The notes beneath the pieces are model-generated. The model was not told the DNA's origin and searched no databases. It worked only from the letters and a program-made list of their open reading frames with translations. Made by a program: the position numbers and the translations under genes. A stretch of DNA of 64,000 nucleotides from Bugulina stolonifera. Taxonomy: Eukaryota > Bryozoa > Gymnolaemata > Cheilostomatida > Bugulidae. This document shows, piece by piece, positions 25,901-38,131 of this stretch (position 1 is its first letter; each line of letters starts with the position of its first letter). The stretch spans positions 12,549,929 through 12,613,928 of the forward strand of contig OW285187.1 of the NCBI GenBank assembly GCA_935421135.1. The letters run 5' to 3'.

Positions 25901-27065
25901 TCCTTCTGACCTGAGACGACGCTTTGAACATTTTGGTGAAATAGAGAATACTTCTGTACATTTCAGACGACAAAGGTATTGTGTATAAGTGTTGGATTTC
26001 ATCATTATTGGGGTGCTAATGTCAATCTCATTATTCAGTGCATTTACTACTAGTAATGCATTGTATGTATCGGGTGTGTTAGAGTACCTACATATTACAT
26101 GTATATTATGTTAATTCTAGTTGTAGCCTACTCATCGTACCAATCTAATAAATTTGGGATACTTCTAACCTGAGTGTGTATTGAATATTACATAATTATA
26201 TACCATTATAATGTACATCAACAATGTAGTACATGCACATGTATATATACATGTACATGTACTACATGTATATATATATACTACATGCACATGTATATAT
26301 ACTACAATGTCGAATATATACAATGTGCATGTGTTAATTTATATCATTATATTTATTTGCAGTGATAACTACGGATTTGTAACCTATTTTTCTCCCGAAC
26401 ATGCCCAGCGTGCTTTGGATGGTAAGCATTATTTAGTGGTTTATATATAGGCAGCTGTCCAGTACTTTCATACTTATGTCTTTGCCTTGTATTTCACCTG
26501 GACATGATACATACATGTACATGATACTTTAGTTGTAGAGACGGCGTTGTACTGTAGATAGGTATTAGGTAGTTATTACTGCATACATGTACTGTAGATA
26601 AGTATTAGGTAGGTATTGCTGCATACATGTACTGTAGATAAGTATTAGGTAGTGGTTGCTACGTACAATATACAACAATTATTATTGTTTGTAGGGGGAA
26701 ATAAAGTACCTGGACCTACATTCAATCTGTGCTATGGTGGACGGAGACTTTTCTGTAAAACTAACTATGCTGACTTAGGTAAGTGCTGTCTTTACCTGAC
26801 TTCCTGCCTATTGGTATTATTGCCGTAATGCATTGTACATGTACATGTATATATACACTTATTGCTAATGTGTCGCATTGTTACATATACCGCTATATAC
26901 TATATACCGTTACATGTATCGCTATTATGATGTGTTACGGTTGTCTATGCAGATGGTTGTACTGCAGTAAAGGAGGAATGGGCTCTGCATGAGGTGAGGA
27001 GAGAGAATCCAGCTGATGATTTTGACCTCCTTCTCAGACAGACTCTGAGTAATATCAAACGATAG
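19919..27065 (+). CDS. PGC-1 family transcriptional coactivator (PPARGC1/PPRC1 homologue)
   Basis: Complete 13-exon gene: 19919-20336, 20480-20542, 20900-21844, 21965-22153, 22403-22586, 22963-23106, 23738-23869, 23992-24249, 25232-25336, 25793-25975, 26363-26421, 26695-26778 and 26953-27065 (stop TAG). The joined frame is 958 residues. Residues 1-140 are acidic (probable activation domain), 160-475 are Ser/Thr/Gln-rich, and about 476-812 form an Arg/Ser-rich region with repeated SRSRSR motifs. From about 837 an RRM follows with RNP2-like VVYVGG and RNP1-like YGFVTYF. Then come LCYGGRRLFCKTNYADL and a C-terminal FDLLLRQTL, the same order as vertebrate PGC-1 (FCGRKQFFKSNYADLD, LDFDSLLKEAQ). 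Family members coactivate nuclear receptors and NRF factors to drive mitochondrial biogenesis, and couple to RNA processing through the RS/RRM part. I see no canonical LXXLL box. The acceptors of the fifth and sixth exons are the least certain. Confidence 0.88.
24725..25138 (+). mobile_element. tRNA-derived SINE
   Basis: The head GTGTCAGGGTGGCACAGTTG shows a pol III A-box-like TGGCACAGTTGG. A B-box-like GAGTTCAAGCC follows about 45 bp later. After roughly 300 bp of body the copy ends in an A-rich tail (GAAACAAAAACAAAAAAC). It is inserted in the intron between the eighth and ninth exons of the PGC-1-like gene, in sense orientation. The minus strand is open for over 100 codons, but that follows from the SINE sequence and is not a gene. 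Confidence 0.65.
26548..26667. repeat. 40-bp tandem repeat, three copies
   Basis: Units begin TGTACTGTAGATA(G/A)GTATT and repeat three times with slight differences in the intron between the RRM exons of the PGC-1-like gene. Confidence 0.7.
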
Positions 27066-28903
27066 TAATACAGTAATACATGTATGCAGTAATACATGTA
27101 TACAGTAGTACAGTAATACATGTATACAGTAGTACAGTAATACAATACATGACTGTAGTAATACATGCATGTGTCATGTACAATGTGGCATAACTAGTAC
27201 ATGACTGTCAGTAGTAACAGACAGTTTTGCTAGCATTAGGAGTTGTCTTCTCTTACATGAGGTGCTCTTCAAGCTGGTGGACATCTTCAACATACCCCTA
27301 AATGGGATGCATGAGCAGTCTTAGTGGAAGTATTTCTGCATATATGGTGCCACTATATTGTATTCTATTGTTACTAGTAGTGACTAGTTGAACACTAAAC
27401 ACAATGCACTTCATCTATCTACACCAATTTTCTAGTTTTACCAGTTGATTGTGACAGCAAGTGTAGTGCTATGAATTGAGTATAGAAATATGTATTTAGA
27501 CCTGCACAAGTTGGGATAGCATTTGTAATGCTGTCACCAACCCCATAAATATACAAGTCATGTAAAAGTAAGTAACTGGAACACCTCAGACCAACATTTG
27601 GTTCTGCTTGATCATAATAATTGTTTCCCCACTTGAGTTTGCTACAGCTATCTAAATAATTGAGGTCAGCAATTGGCTTGCTAAGACATCTCATTACTAC
27701 CAGTGCATTTTCGTGATATCTGCACTCAAAGATGCCAGTAGGTGATGCACCTAGATATGGCATCTACTGCAATGTATAGCAATCATGGTAATGCTGCCAA
27801 CTTAAAGTGTGGCTATATGGGCAAATACTTGGTTGTAGTGAGATATGTGAGAACATTCATGACAAATGCTGCTATAAATCACATTCTATATGACAAAAAT
27901 ATGCAGAGATATCTTCACTAGAACCAAATTTTTGTAAGCTTTCCAAATCTGCCTTCCACTTTTTTCTACGTCCCATTTAGGAGTCTATTGAAGACTTTGA
28001 CCAGCCTGAGGAATGTGTCAGATAAGAGGAGATAACTCCTAATTCTAGCCTGCTACCCATGCTGTCTGTACCATGTACAATGTGCTAGCTATTACATGAC
28101 TGTAGTAGTGCGTGCACATGTAGTAGTTGACCTTTTTAATGTCCATTGATGTTTTTTACTTTTTTGAAAGTTTCTAACTTTAGTACTGATCCTCTTGCTA
28201 GCAGATATACATTCCATGCGTGTATATCTAAGTTACATTTCCAATTTTTGTAACTGAGGATCTCCAATCTTATTTTTTTCTAACATTTCAGTAACATAGC
28301 TTCCTGCAGGTGGTGACTAGATGAGTATGAGGCTTTTGCTAAGGCATACATCCATCACAACTTATGAAATGTACTTTGAACCGCAATGCGACTTACTGTA
28401 TTTTACTTTCAAACACCTGTGAAATGAGTAACCATAATTAAGCTACTATTAATTATGCATTTTGTAAATGTTAGGTGACTCGCCATATTAATTCTTAATT
28501 TTTGGAATACGCTGTCAGTTCTACTGTATGCATACATAAGAGAAGTAATTTTTATTTTGCTTTTCCAGGAAATAATATGGAGTTGTTTTTATATTACAGA
28601 TATTAGTATATTGAAAAAAGAATAAATCATCATAACATGATGCCAATATACTGTAGATGAATTAATATGAAAATACACAGTCACAGCCTACAGATTGAGA
28701 TATATAATATGTTATAATTAATTATTAAGTGTAATATAAATTATTAAAATCATAATATAGCTGGTTAGTTAATTTCCAAACTAAAATTTCATTTGACTTG
28801 TCACCTGCTGATATTTAACAAATGTGAATATGCATCATTGTTTAGAAGTTCTCCACAATAATGTCAACATGAGTATGTTAGTAGTTGTTTTCTCATTTTA
28901 CCA
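27066..28903. other. Intergenic between convergent PGC-1-like and SLC5A7-like genes
   Basis: The first 100 bp (to about 27165) are a loose tandem repeat of CAGTAATACATGTAT units and probably belong to the PGC-1-like 3' UTR. A 114-codon minus-strand open frame lies at 27419-27763 (cysteine-containing, no family recognised, no splice-linked partner). The rest is AT-rich with no gene seen. Because the flanking genes are convergent, both 3' UTRs should lie here. Confidence 0.5.
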
Positions 28904-31900
28904 TTAGGTTTTTGTTTCTAGTGCCAAATTATCCAACCCATCGCCTTCTGATTCCTTTTCATTGTACGCCTGATCAATCATATCACTTCTGCTGCTGTAC
29001 TTGCTCGTGGTGTTTCTCTGGTTGACAACCGCGTTAAACACGTCATACTTGGCCGATATTTTTTCGCTCACAAACAACCAATGGAATAGATACGATACTC
29101 CAAGGTTGAGAAATAGACCAATCAACATGCACATTGTTCTGAAGGGAAAATTTTGTACATTTGATGGCTTGTCATACCACGGCCATGCAATCGCTGCTGG
29201 AAACGTCAAGTAACTTTCTCCTCCCAACAGTCGAAGAAGTAGGCTTACAAAGTACCCTGCAAATAGTGATGCACCATGACTACGATCATGTAACGGTGAA
29301 TGTGAATAAATTTTTTTGTTTATGGATATAAACCATCAGTAATGGATATAAACCATCAGTCATGTGTAGTGAGTAGAAACCAATTAACTGTTATCGATTA
29401 AACAATTGTTAACACTGAAATTTAGGAAGTTAACAATTCAGTAGAAATATTCTACTGATTTGTAGCCCCAACACCCCAAATGCCGAATCAGTTGTAAACC
29501 ATCTACATGTATTTCCAAATCATTATTTGCAGAACAGCTCTTCACTAGTTATACTTGCTCAGTAATCATGCTGGGAGAAATATTCAACAGACCGGTGCAC
29601 CGGGATAATGGAGTAGAGATGCTCACCTACTGCAGATCCATAGGTATTGATCCATGGTACATAGAGCACTAGAGTCAGCTGAGGGAACAGAACCACATAG
29701 ACAAAGTCGGCACATAGCACAAACAGTCCATATATAGACTTGATGTAAATTGCCATTGTTGTGGCAATAATGCAGAAGACGAGTTGGGCAGCTCTCATCA
29801 CCCACACTATTTCCCTTTCACTGGCCTATAATAAAAAAACAGTATAGTACAATGTATATAAATAGTACCAAATATGGTCTTTTGGTGTACAGGGCTACTC
29901 TTTGGTATCAACATGTAGCTAGAATTACTTTTTTAATATCTGTGATTTTACCTTTGGTCTGAATATCATCTTCCAGATGTTTCTAGCGAACAGTGAGCTA
30001 GAACTGAGCATGCTGGAGTCAGCTGACGACATAACTGCAGCAGAAACTGCCCCTAGTCCTATAATGGCTACAGCAGGAGGTGTAAGATACTGCAGTACTA
30101 GAGGCAGTATTAGCCTATAGTCAGGAATATCACCTTCTTCAGTCAACTCGGAAGCGTAGGCCGTCTGGTTCCAGTCTAGTAGGGTATAAAATAAAACGCA
30201 ACGTTATAATTATAGTAACATCTTTTGCGGTGAGCTCGAGGAATTTTTCTTAGAATGAAGCATGTTACTTCACTTTTAATCGATACGCTAATATTCTCTT
30301 ACACCAAGTTGGTAGGAGGTTTGTCTGGTAGGTATACAGAGCTAATACCTACCAGTGGAGTAGCCAGCTGCTCCAATTAGTGTAGGAGGAATGGCCATGA
30401 TTATACATCCAGCAGCTCCTAAAAATGACAGCAGCTGTGCTGCCTCTGCAGTCCTACTAGCCAACACCCTTTGGAAATATACCTGTAATGGCATACTTTT
30501 TGAGGTGTAACAAACAGAATCAATGCTCTATTTCTGTGATACTGTAATGCTTTTGAGTATGGTTACATACGAGTGCCGATAGGACACTGGTATGGGAAGG
30601 GCTTGGAAGGTGGTAGAGGCCGACCAAGTAACCTTCTGCTCATTACATAAAAGAGTGAACAGTTATTAGGTGCTCTTATTATTGTATATCTGACGTAGGC
30701 CGATGCTAAGACTCATTGAAGAGCTCAGGACCGACGTAGGTCTTGTAGACTTTATACTCCAGAGGAGTGCAATGAAAGATCTGGTATTCTAGGATCTTAA
30801 GCCCGACGCTAGATTCATATAGAATCCGGGATCGACTTAAGTCGTAGAAGTGGTGTAGAGATATGCTTAAACGAGGATGGGGATGAACTCGAGCCGTATG
30901 GATCTATGGATCCGCCGGTGGAGTTACCCGCCTACAAGAGAAAGCCTCTATAGGTTTGAGTTAGGAGATGTTGCTTTATTAGAGCGCAATCAACAACTGA
31001 TTTCAGACAGAAAATGTGCTGTCTTATATACTAGTTCTACTTCCGGCAAACAGAGGCCGATAAGGTATCGGGTCCGGAACTGATGCAACAACATGGATGG
31101 TTCCGCCCGACGTCGGCCACAAAAAGGGTCGGCCTTGGCACAAAAAGTGCTTACAATAATCCGAAACATTAAGTATATAAGTATAAGCCTATTCCAAAGC
31201 ATCGGCCCTAAATGATACTCACAGTACATGGCAAATGACTCTATTTAATATAATCAGACAGGAGAAGATAACTGCTAACAATATGTGGGAAAAACCAAGT
31301 TGTAATTCCAATAGTCAGATTGACAGATAATAATAGTAAAGCACACAATAGTAGTTGATTATATATATATTATGGTATAAACATGCATGAATATAATTGC
31401 ATAAGATAAGACACATGCATGAATGGATATAGATAATATGGATAATATGGATAAGTGTGTACATGCATAATAATGTCAGTGTACAATGTCAATATACATA
31501 AAGCGTAAGAACTCAGTCTATGTCCAGGTAGGCTGTTTCACCACAATACTCTCTAAGATACCTCACCTTATCCTTACTGAAGTATTGACAAATAACAGCC
31601 CTGTCTATCACAATCGATTAAAATTTCTTAGTTTACTAGGCATTCATCCCAACCCCATCCATGACTGTGGTCTAGTCTAGTCCATGCTGTCATATCGGTA
31701 ATATTTGAAACTTTCCTTAAGCATGAATACAAGCAATACTACAGTACTAACACAAGTAGGACAAACCTGCCAGGGAATTCCTCCAAATATGAGGAGTAGT
31801 GCAAAGTCTATATACAGTCCCCATCCTACGCCGTCAACAAATCCTTTCCATCCTCCCTTCTCACCGTAAGATGTCTCGACGATCGAGCTGACAGCTTTGT

Positions 31901-34900
31901 TTGTCAGGGCAAATGGTGTAGCGAGCACCTACATGTACATGTGTGTGTAAAATATGGCTACAATATGCAATACATGTGAAAGTAGTCATGGTAAGCATTG
32001 GTGAGCTCCACTTAGAAATATAGTTCGCGGGTTCGAATCTCGTTTTAGTTGTCTCCCTTGCTCACCAGACGATATTCTTCTCGTATAAATCTACCCTCAG
32101 CCATAAAGTGAATGTCTATGATAGGAATTGCAATATTGAAAAGACGTTTATGAGGAGTTATGCTACTTACCAGCCCTACAAAGATGAAGATCAGTTGTAT
32201 AATATCAGTGTAGGCTACAGAATACATGCCTCCTAGTACGGTGTAGAGAAGAGCTATCACAGCTGACACTATAATAGCCGCCCATGTTGGTATACCAATG
32301 ATTACAGCCAACGACGATCCTACAAAGGACATGAAATGCAAGTGAATAAAAAACTAATTACAAACAGCTTCCAGTATCAAATAGGGCTGCCAGGAAATCT
32401 GTTTCCTCAACTATTGCCTACCAACACCAGCTTCAGCTACAATATGCAATAAACTGAAATTGATTCAATTCTAGATTTAAAAGGGGGGAGAAGGTCTTCG
32501 TGGGCTGTGTAGGGTTCACCTGTGCTGTGCACTGAGGTCGTACCAACCAAACGGTGAGCATGTGGTTATCGAAAGGTCTCATCAACCACAGACATTTTAC
32601 CAGCAGTTTTCAGTCTGACGGCGCACTTATGGATTTCTGTAAATTTTAGATTGACAATATTATAGGAAACTCTGTTACTATGACCTTGTACAGTTGCACA
32701 GATTTCATTGTCTACTTCACCATGTCTGCACTATTGTAATGTGAATGCATAGATAAATTATTAGTAACATTCTCCATCTACTTAATTTGCTTGATTTGGA
32801 GTTGTCGTTCATTGAATGGTTATTTATTACAAAAATGAAAGACAGTTGCAATATACAGACACTGAATGGGATCACTGGAGTACTCCATCCAGGCCAAGAT
32901 GGTAAAGGAAAAAATATGAAACTCTATGATGTAAAACATCTTCCAAAGTAGTAGGCTACCTGCGAGATAATAAGCTTTATCTTTATTTTAATTATCCCTT
33001 TGCCAATATTGACCAATTGACCAAGGCGTTGTTGTAAACTTTTCTAAATCGTTTTATCATTAATTCCTGCACCCATCTATTCTGTGTACTACCACTGTTA
33101 GTCGACCTAACCTTATAATTACAACTTGGGGACCCTGTTGGCGGGCAGAGTTAGAAGGGCAAGTCATTCATAAGTGAACGTCATGTCTTGCCCTCCGCTA
33201 GCATGTCTACCCAATACCCATGGCCTTGTTAAGGAAGGGAATGGCTTTACAGGTTAGTTCCTTGATTACACGCATTCACATAGTGAACAGTGATTCTGCA
33301 TCTTCAAACCACTCCAAATCAACAGGCTATATTACCAATGCATGCTAAATGTGGAGTAACTACAAAATTATTGCAGGGAAAAAATTGGAATTTGAGATCA
33401 AACTAAAAGGAAATTCCAATCAAAAATTTAATAGTACTACAGAATTACCCAAAGCTGATAGAATAGATGCACTCCAGAATATCTCCCCACACAAAGCTGG
33501 TAGGACCAGCAACCCGCCCATTCTATCTCCAAGTTTTTGGGAAAGTGGGTCTATCATCGTCACATAGCCGGAGTTTCTCATTTTCTTGGCGTAGAAAAGG
33601 CCACCTGTAAATACAAACAAACAATAGGGAATGAGATAGAATCTTATAGCATGACTTCCTTATCAATGTATATTTACATGTACAGATGTGTAATCTAGTG
33701 TACATGTGCAATTGGTTTACTGTACATCTACTTGTATTTACGTGCATGTACAGTGTAGATATGTTTATAGGTATAGGTGGATAACTTAGAAATTATAAGC
33801 TAAATGTGTGCATCATTATCCATCTATCACTGCTCATTCATCATTAATTTACATGAGAATAATGACAAATATTTAATTTTAGATGAAAAGGAGGCCATGG
33901 TATGGAGCAAGTACCTGGTAGACACAAAACAGATATGTAGTAGGCATCTACCTCAAACCATGTTGAAATTATGAGATACATGTGTACATATGGGTATCCA
34001 GTGTTTTCCCAAATAATAGAAGGGTCTCTAGTCCTGAACAATACTGCTATTTACAAACCACTGCCCTTTATACACATGTACATGTACATGTACATGTACA
34101 TGTATATGTGTATGTGCGTTCATGTATTTATGAAGTACTTGTGTAGCCCATAGAGTTGCTGATGTTTTATACATGTAGGTATACATTGTTTCTATATACA
34201 ATTCGTATGCAGGGCTATTACATAATATGCAAGTGTACATGTATGGTAAAGCAGTTTATCACTGGGAAGTTTTGATTCTCTACCTGCACATTGTCATAAC
34301 ACCATAAAAAACTCACCGACTTATACTCCTCAGTGGGACCAGCCCCTTGCACTGCAGCTTGCACTGCCAGGTGCCAGTGCTGACCAACTCCCTGTGAAAA
34401 AGGCCCAGATAACATGGCCTTTTTGACAGAGGTAGAGGAGTTGCCTTGCAGCCATGCTGGCTTGCATGACCCCAATGACTTTTATATGAGGCACAGGAGC
34501 AAATATGGCTGGATGCTCTTCCTAACACCACCGTGACCGGAACCTGGAACCTTCAGCATGAAAGTTCAGTATTCTAACCACTTGGCCATGGCTGCTCCCA
34601 TAATATGTCATATTACCATAACGTAAATTAAAATATTTGCTTTCAGTTTTATATAGCTCAAAATTCCACAATTGCACATACATGTAGATGCAGATCTGCA
34701 CTGATGTTACTACTCACATACATGTAGATGGCCTAGTTAGTAAGTTAGTGTAACTTTGTAGCACTGGCACCATTCACTAACCAGCTTCTACTCAGTAAAA
34801 AGGTATTTTATTAGTATTGTGAGATTATACTGGCCCTCCAGCATAATCATGAATAATACATAATCTATCATTATTTACCGTCTCACCCTCCCTGATTATA

Positions 34901-35815
34901 CTACCAGCACAGAAACCATGTTTACGCTCACTTCACTCCATGATACTTACTGGAGATTTACTGCTTATTTTTACTAATTAGGGTTTAGGAAGTGTTAGGT
35001 TACTAGTAACTACATGTAGTTACTAGTTACTCTTACCTATCACTAAACTGATGGCAAATCCAACAGGTGCTTGAACCCAAATAAGACCAGAGCCATCCAT
35101 ACGTCTGGCAGCATATACCATCTCAGCAGTTCCGTTGATATAACCTCCCCCAACCCAGGTGGCAGTCATTGTGAAAACACCTACACACTGGAAAAATACA
35201 ACACACTTGTATATACAATGTACATGTAGCCTTTACGTAAGAAATGATATAAGAAAGTTATAAGCTCTATGGTGCTCAAAGAAAGACTCTTTTGCTCCAA
35301 GAAAGACTCTGTAAACACTAATGGTAAACCTCTTTTCCATATTTTATTTCCAAATATATAGACTACATTATCAACTAAATTGCAGGATGCATTACACTTT
35401 TGTAAAAAAAATGCGATAATACTCACAGTATTTATACATGTAGCTACATTGTACCTTGACCATGCCATAATTAGGTCTTTGCTACATACATGTAATTTTA
35501 ATACAGGTGCTGTTCTCAGGTCTACATCTAATGGCGGAGAGGATACTATGTAATGTACATGTACAGTCATTGTAAATAACATTACTTGTATTTAGAGCTG
35601 CAATATATAATATTATGTAATAATGATATTTCAATTCATAAAATATGCAAAGGTTTCTAACCTACCTTCCCAATGCTCCTACCAGCCAGCATAACCTCCT
35701 CACTGTTTGCATTTCTCTCTGAGTGTTTAGCCCTCCTGCCTGCTATGATACCCAGCACAAGGATGATCAGGTAGAATATTATAACAACCACAAGAGCCCA
35801 AACATTCAACGACAT
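28904..35815 (-). CDS. High-affinity choline transporter-like protein, sodium/solute symporter family (SLC5A7 homologue)
   Basis: Complete nine-exon gene on the minus strand, in transcript order: 35815-35666, 35187-35037, 33604-33449, 32319-32171, 31928-31767, 30482-30353, 30175-29952, 29825-29627 and 29256-28904 (stop). The joined frame is 557 residues; human CHT1 has 580. Family blocks appear in order: an N-terminal helix and [34 protein letters not shown] with [77 protein letters not shown] and a last [15 protein letters not shown]. Multiple membrane segments are evident throughout, as expected for the 13-helix SLC5 fold. Likely role: sodium-coupled choline uptake across the plasma membrane. 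The closest named family is SLC5A7, but substrate specificity in a non-bilaterian animal would be an inference. The third and fourth introns are long; the sixth-exon side intron holds LTR-like DNA. Confidence 0.9.
30600..31150 (-). mobile_element. LTR-like retroelement fragment in SLC5A7-like intron
   Basis: Read on the minus strand this segment has a promoter-like TAGTATATAAGACAGC (about 31027-31042), then about 60 bp later CTCTAATAAAGC (about 30977-30988), a TATA box and poly(A)-signal order typical of an LTR. It is followed by GGCGGGTAACTCC. Repeated CGACGTCGG/GGCCGAC motifs set it apart in composition from the surrounding intron. No reverse transcriptase frame is present. Borders and target duplications were not resolved. 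Confidence 0.4.
34306..34600 (-). mobile_element. tRNA-derived SINE (minus orientation)
   Basis: Reading from 34600 leftward, the copy begins GGGAGCAGCCATGGCCAAGT, with an A-box-like TGGCCAAGTGGTTAG resembling Ser/Leu tRNAs, and a weak B box in GGTTCCAGGTTCC. Next comes GGTGTTAGGAAGAGCATCCA, which resembles the conserved central motif reported for cephalopod-type SINEs (Ceph domain). The same core occurs at 12598-12790. It is inserted in the second intron of the SLC5A7-like gene. Confidence 0.6.
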
Positions 35816-38123
35816 CCTGCTGGTTCAGTAGAGTCCTGTTTGTTCAACATGCAGCATGCAAAGAAAAGTTACACACTAAAATTACTTGACAGTTTTCAGG
35901 TTGTTCCTAGTCAATGCACATGAATTCACAGGATTTTATCACACTGCTCGCAAAAGACAATTCTATGCAGGTTGGTTGATGCCCTCAATTAGTGCCAATA
36001 CATACTTGATTCATTTGAGATACTCTGAGCCTCTGATCTGCTTTCTAGCGCATCATAAGTCAACCCACTAATAATTCCTTGACCACAATATTGTAGAGGT
36101 ACCGTCATGCACTGGTGTACAAAGCTTAGCTTGAGAGAGGTATTAGCTCTCCAGGTTACATGTGAATGTGAATGAATGCAATAGAACACTCTAATCTCGT
36201 ATGAATAGATAATTGTAAATATTTGCAGTGATTACATGTATATAGATGTATACTGTGTAAAATGAAGGTGCTTCATAAAATATCCTCAGTAATATGAGTT
36301 ATGGTATTACTTTTGACTTCTAGTATTTTATACTGTTATGGAAAGGGACATGATTGCACTGCCCCTCAAGTGTTCTTCACTATGTTATTATATTACAATA
36401 TATGCTCACAGTAATAAGAGTTTTAAAAAAAGAATGGCATGTGTTATGCTATTGTCTTGCTGTGTGTTATCATGGTATGTCCAGCAGCGGCTTACTCCAC
36501 AAAAATACAATAATAGAGTGTCTGTTTCTATAGACATTGAATACTCGTAATTTGAAGCAAGACAGAATTATCTATCCATTAGGAGGTAGTGAGCAGTTGG
36601 GCTCGAAATGTTAAAGCAGTTTGATCTAATGACATTAAAAATATATGGATTTATTAGGAAGTTATTTTTTCTCTTTCACGAAGAGAAGACAATTTCTCAT
36701 TACAATTAGTAGATTTCACTTGCTTACCACTGAGAGCATGACCTCCTAAGCCATCGTTATTATTACCAGTTTCATGCACATAAATGCATAGGTATTTATA
36801 TTAGTCTAAAATGGTACATAACAGCGTTATTGTACCATTTTGTATTAGTCAAGTGTACAGTCAGGCTGCTATCATACTGTAGAATAGATTACAAGTTGTG
36901 AGAATATCCATGACCATAATTCGAAGTTGCCCTCTCCCAACTCAGAGAGAACAACTTAGGATTATAACAATAGCTCATGAACTCAATCCTGTTTCTTGGT
37001 GGTTAAAATTTCAGTCTAACATCTTTTTATAGAACCTCAATACACAAGTACCCAGGCTATAAATTAGTCCTATAGATTTTTTTATTTTTTGTATCAAATG
37101 ACAAGTTGAGAACCTGATGGATGAGTATGGCATGTTATATGTGTATGTTCATATCAGATGCTGGTGCTGACTAAAATACACCATATATACACGTATAATG
37201 CACACAGATGCATGACCTGCTATAATTAGTATAGTATCTAATTATTTGCATGTACACTAAATTATTGTATAGTATAGCACATACAGTAGTATACAATATT
37301 ATCTTATAAAGTACTTTACAGCATAACCAGTTAGTATTCATATATACATGTACAAACTATACACATGTAACTGCAAGTTGTGTAATCTATGAGAATGATC
37401 AGAAGAAATGAGATAATTAATCTGGTTACATGTGATTTGCTACTCCTTTTCCAGTGGTACTGGATACTATGATATATGTATTGACCAGTGTGGCCTTCAA
37501 ATAATTGTACAATTCATTCAACTCCAGAGCAATAAATTGGCATAATTAGTTTATTGATGTTAACCATGCTTTTCATGAGAAAACTACATGTAGTTACAAA
37601 AACTAGCAACATGGGAAATTTGCCTATTAGTTGGTGGCCAAGAGGACAAGAGAAGTAATAGACCTACAGCCTAAAGGGCTACTATGCAAAGCTTACAGTT
37701 ATATCAGTTCCTTCTCAGAACAAGATTTCTTATATTTTTGTGATTGTGTTAAAAGTTATATGATAGTAGTCCTACTGCCACAAGGAATAGAGTACAATGA
37801 GAGATTCAATAACAAAGGTCAGTGACTTTATAATTATCCTTTACTTGTTCTGAATGACTGATTTTATACAGTATAGCATGCATGTAGGCAAATGAAATAT
37901 ATGTCAAATCTAATATCATATATGAGTACAGTAGATTTCATGTGGTAATATCTAGAAGGTATTGAAATCTCAAATTGATGCTATTGTTGGGTATATACAC
38001 ATACACAATCATTATAGGCCTACATTGTATATTATTGTACAATGTATATTCATATCTTGTCTATATATAGATTGTTAGGTATATTTTTAGACAATTAGTT
38101 TTTTTAGCATTTAAAAATCAAGA
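35816..38123. other. Intergenic, upstream of SLC5A7-like gene
   Basis: AT-rich sequence that should contain the promoter and 5' UTR of the minus-strand transporter gene. The only structure I can define is the inverted repeat at 36905-36984. Short open frames here have no family features. Confidence 0.4.
36905..36984. mobile_element. Foldback MITE copy (GAAGTTGTCCTCTC family)
   Basis: TGACCATAATTCGAAGTTGC and CCTCTCCCAAC are followed after a short spacer by CAGAGAGAACAACTTAGGAT and TATAACAATAGCTCATGA, a diverged inverted-repeat version of the 11699-11807 element. Confidence 0.6.
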
Positions 38124-38131
38124 CCCTCAAA

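Noticed and set aside
27419..27763. 114-codon minus-strand open frame
   Set aside because: No recognisable family, no splice-linked exons and no codon pattern I can defend. Kept only as a note in the intergenic entry.
31995..32050. GGGTTCGAATCTCG, a perfect-looking tRNA B box
   Set aside because: No matching A box, acceptor stem or anticodon loop at the right spacing; probably a SINE remnant or chance.
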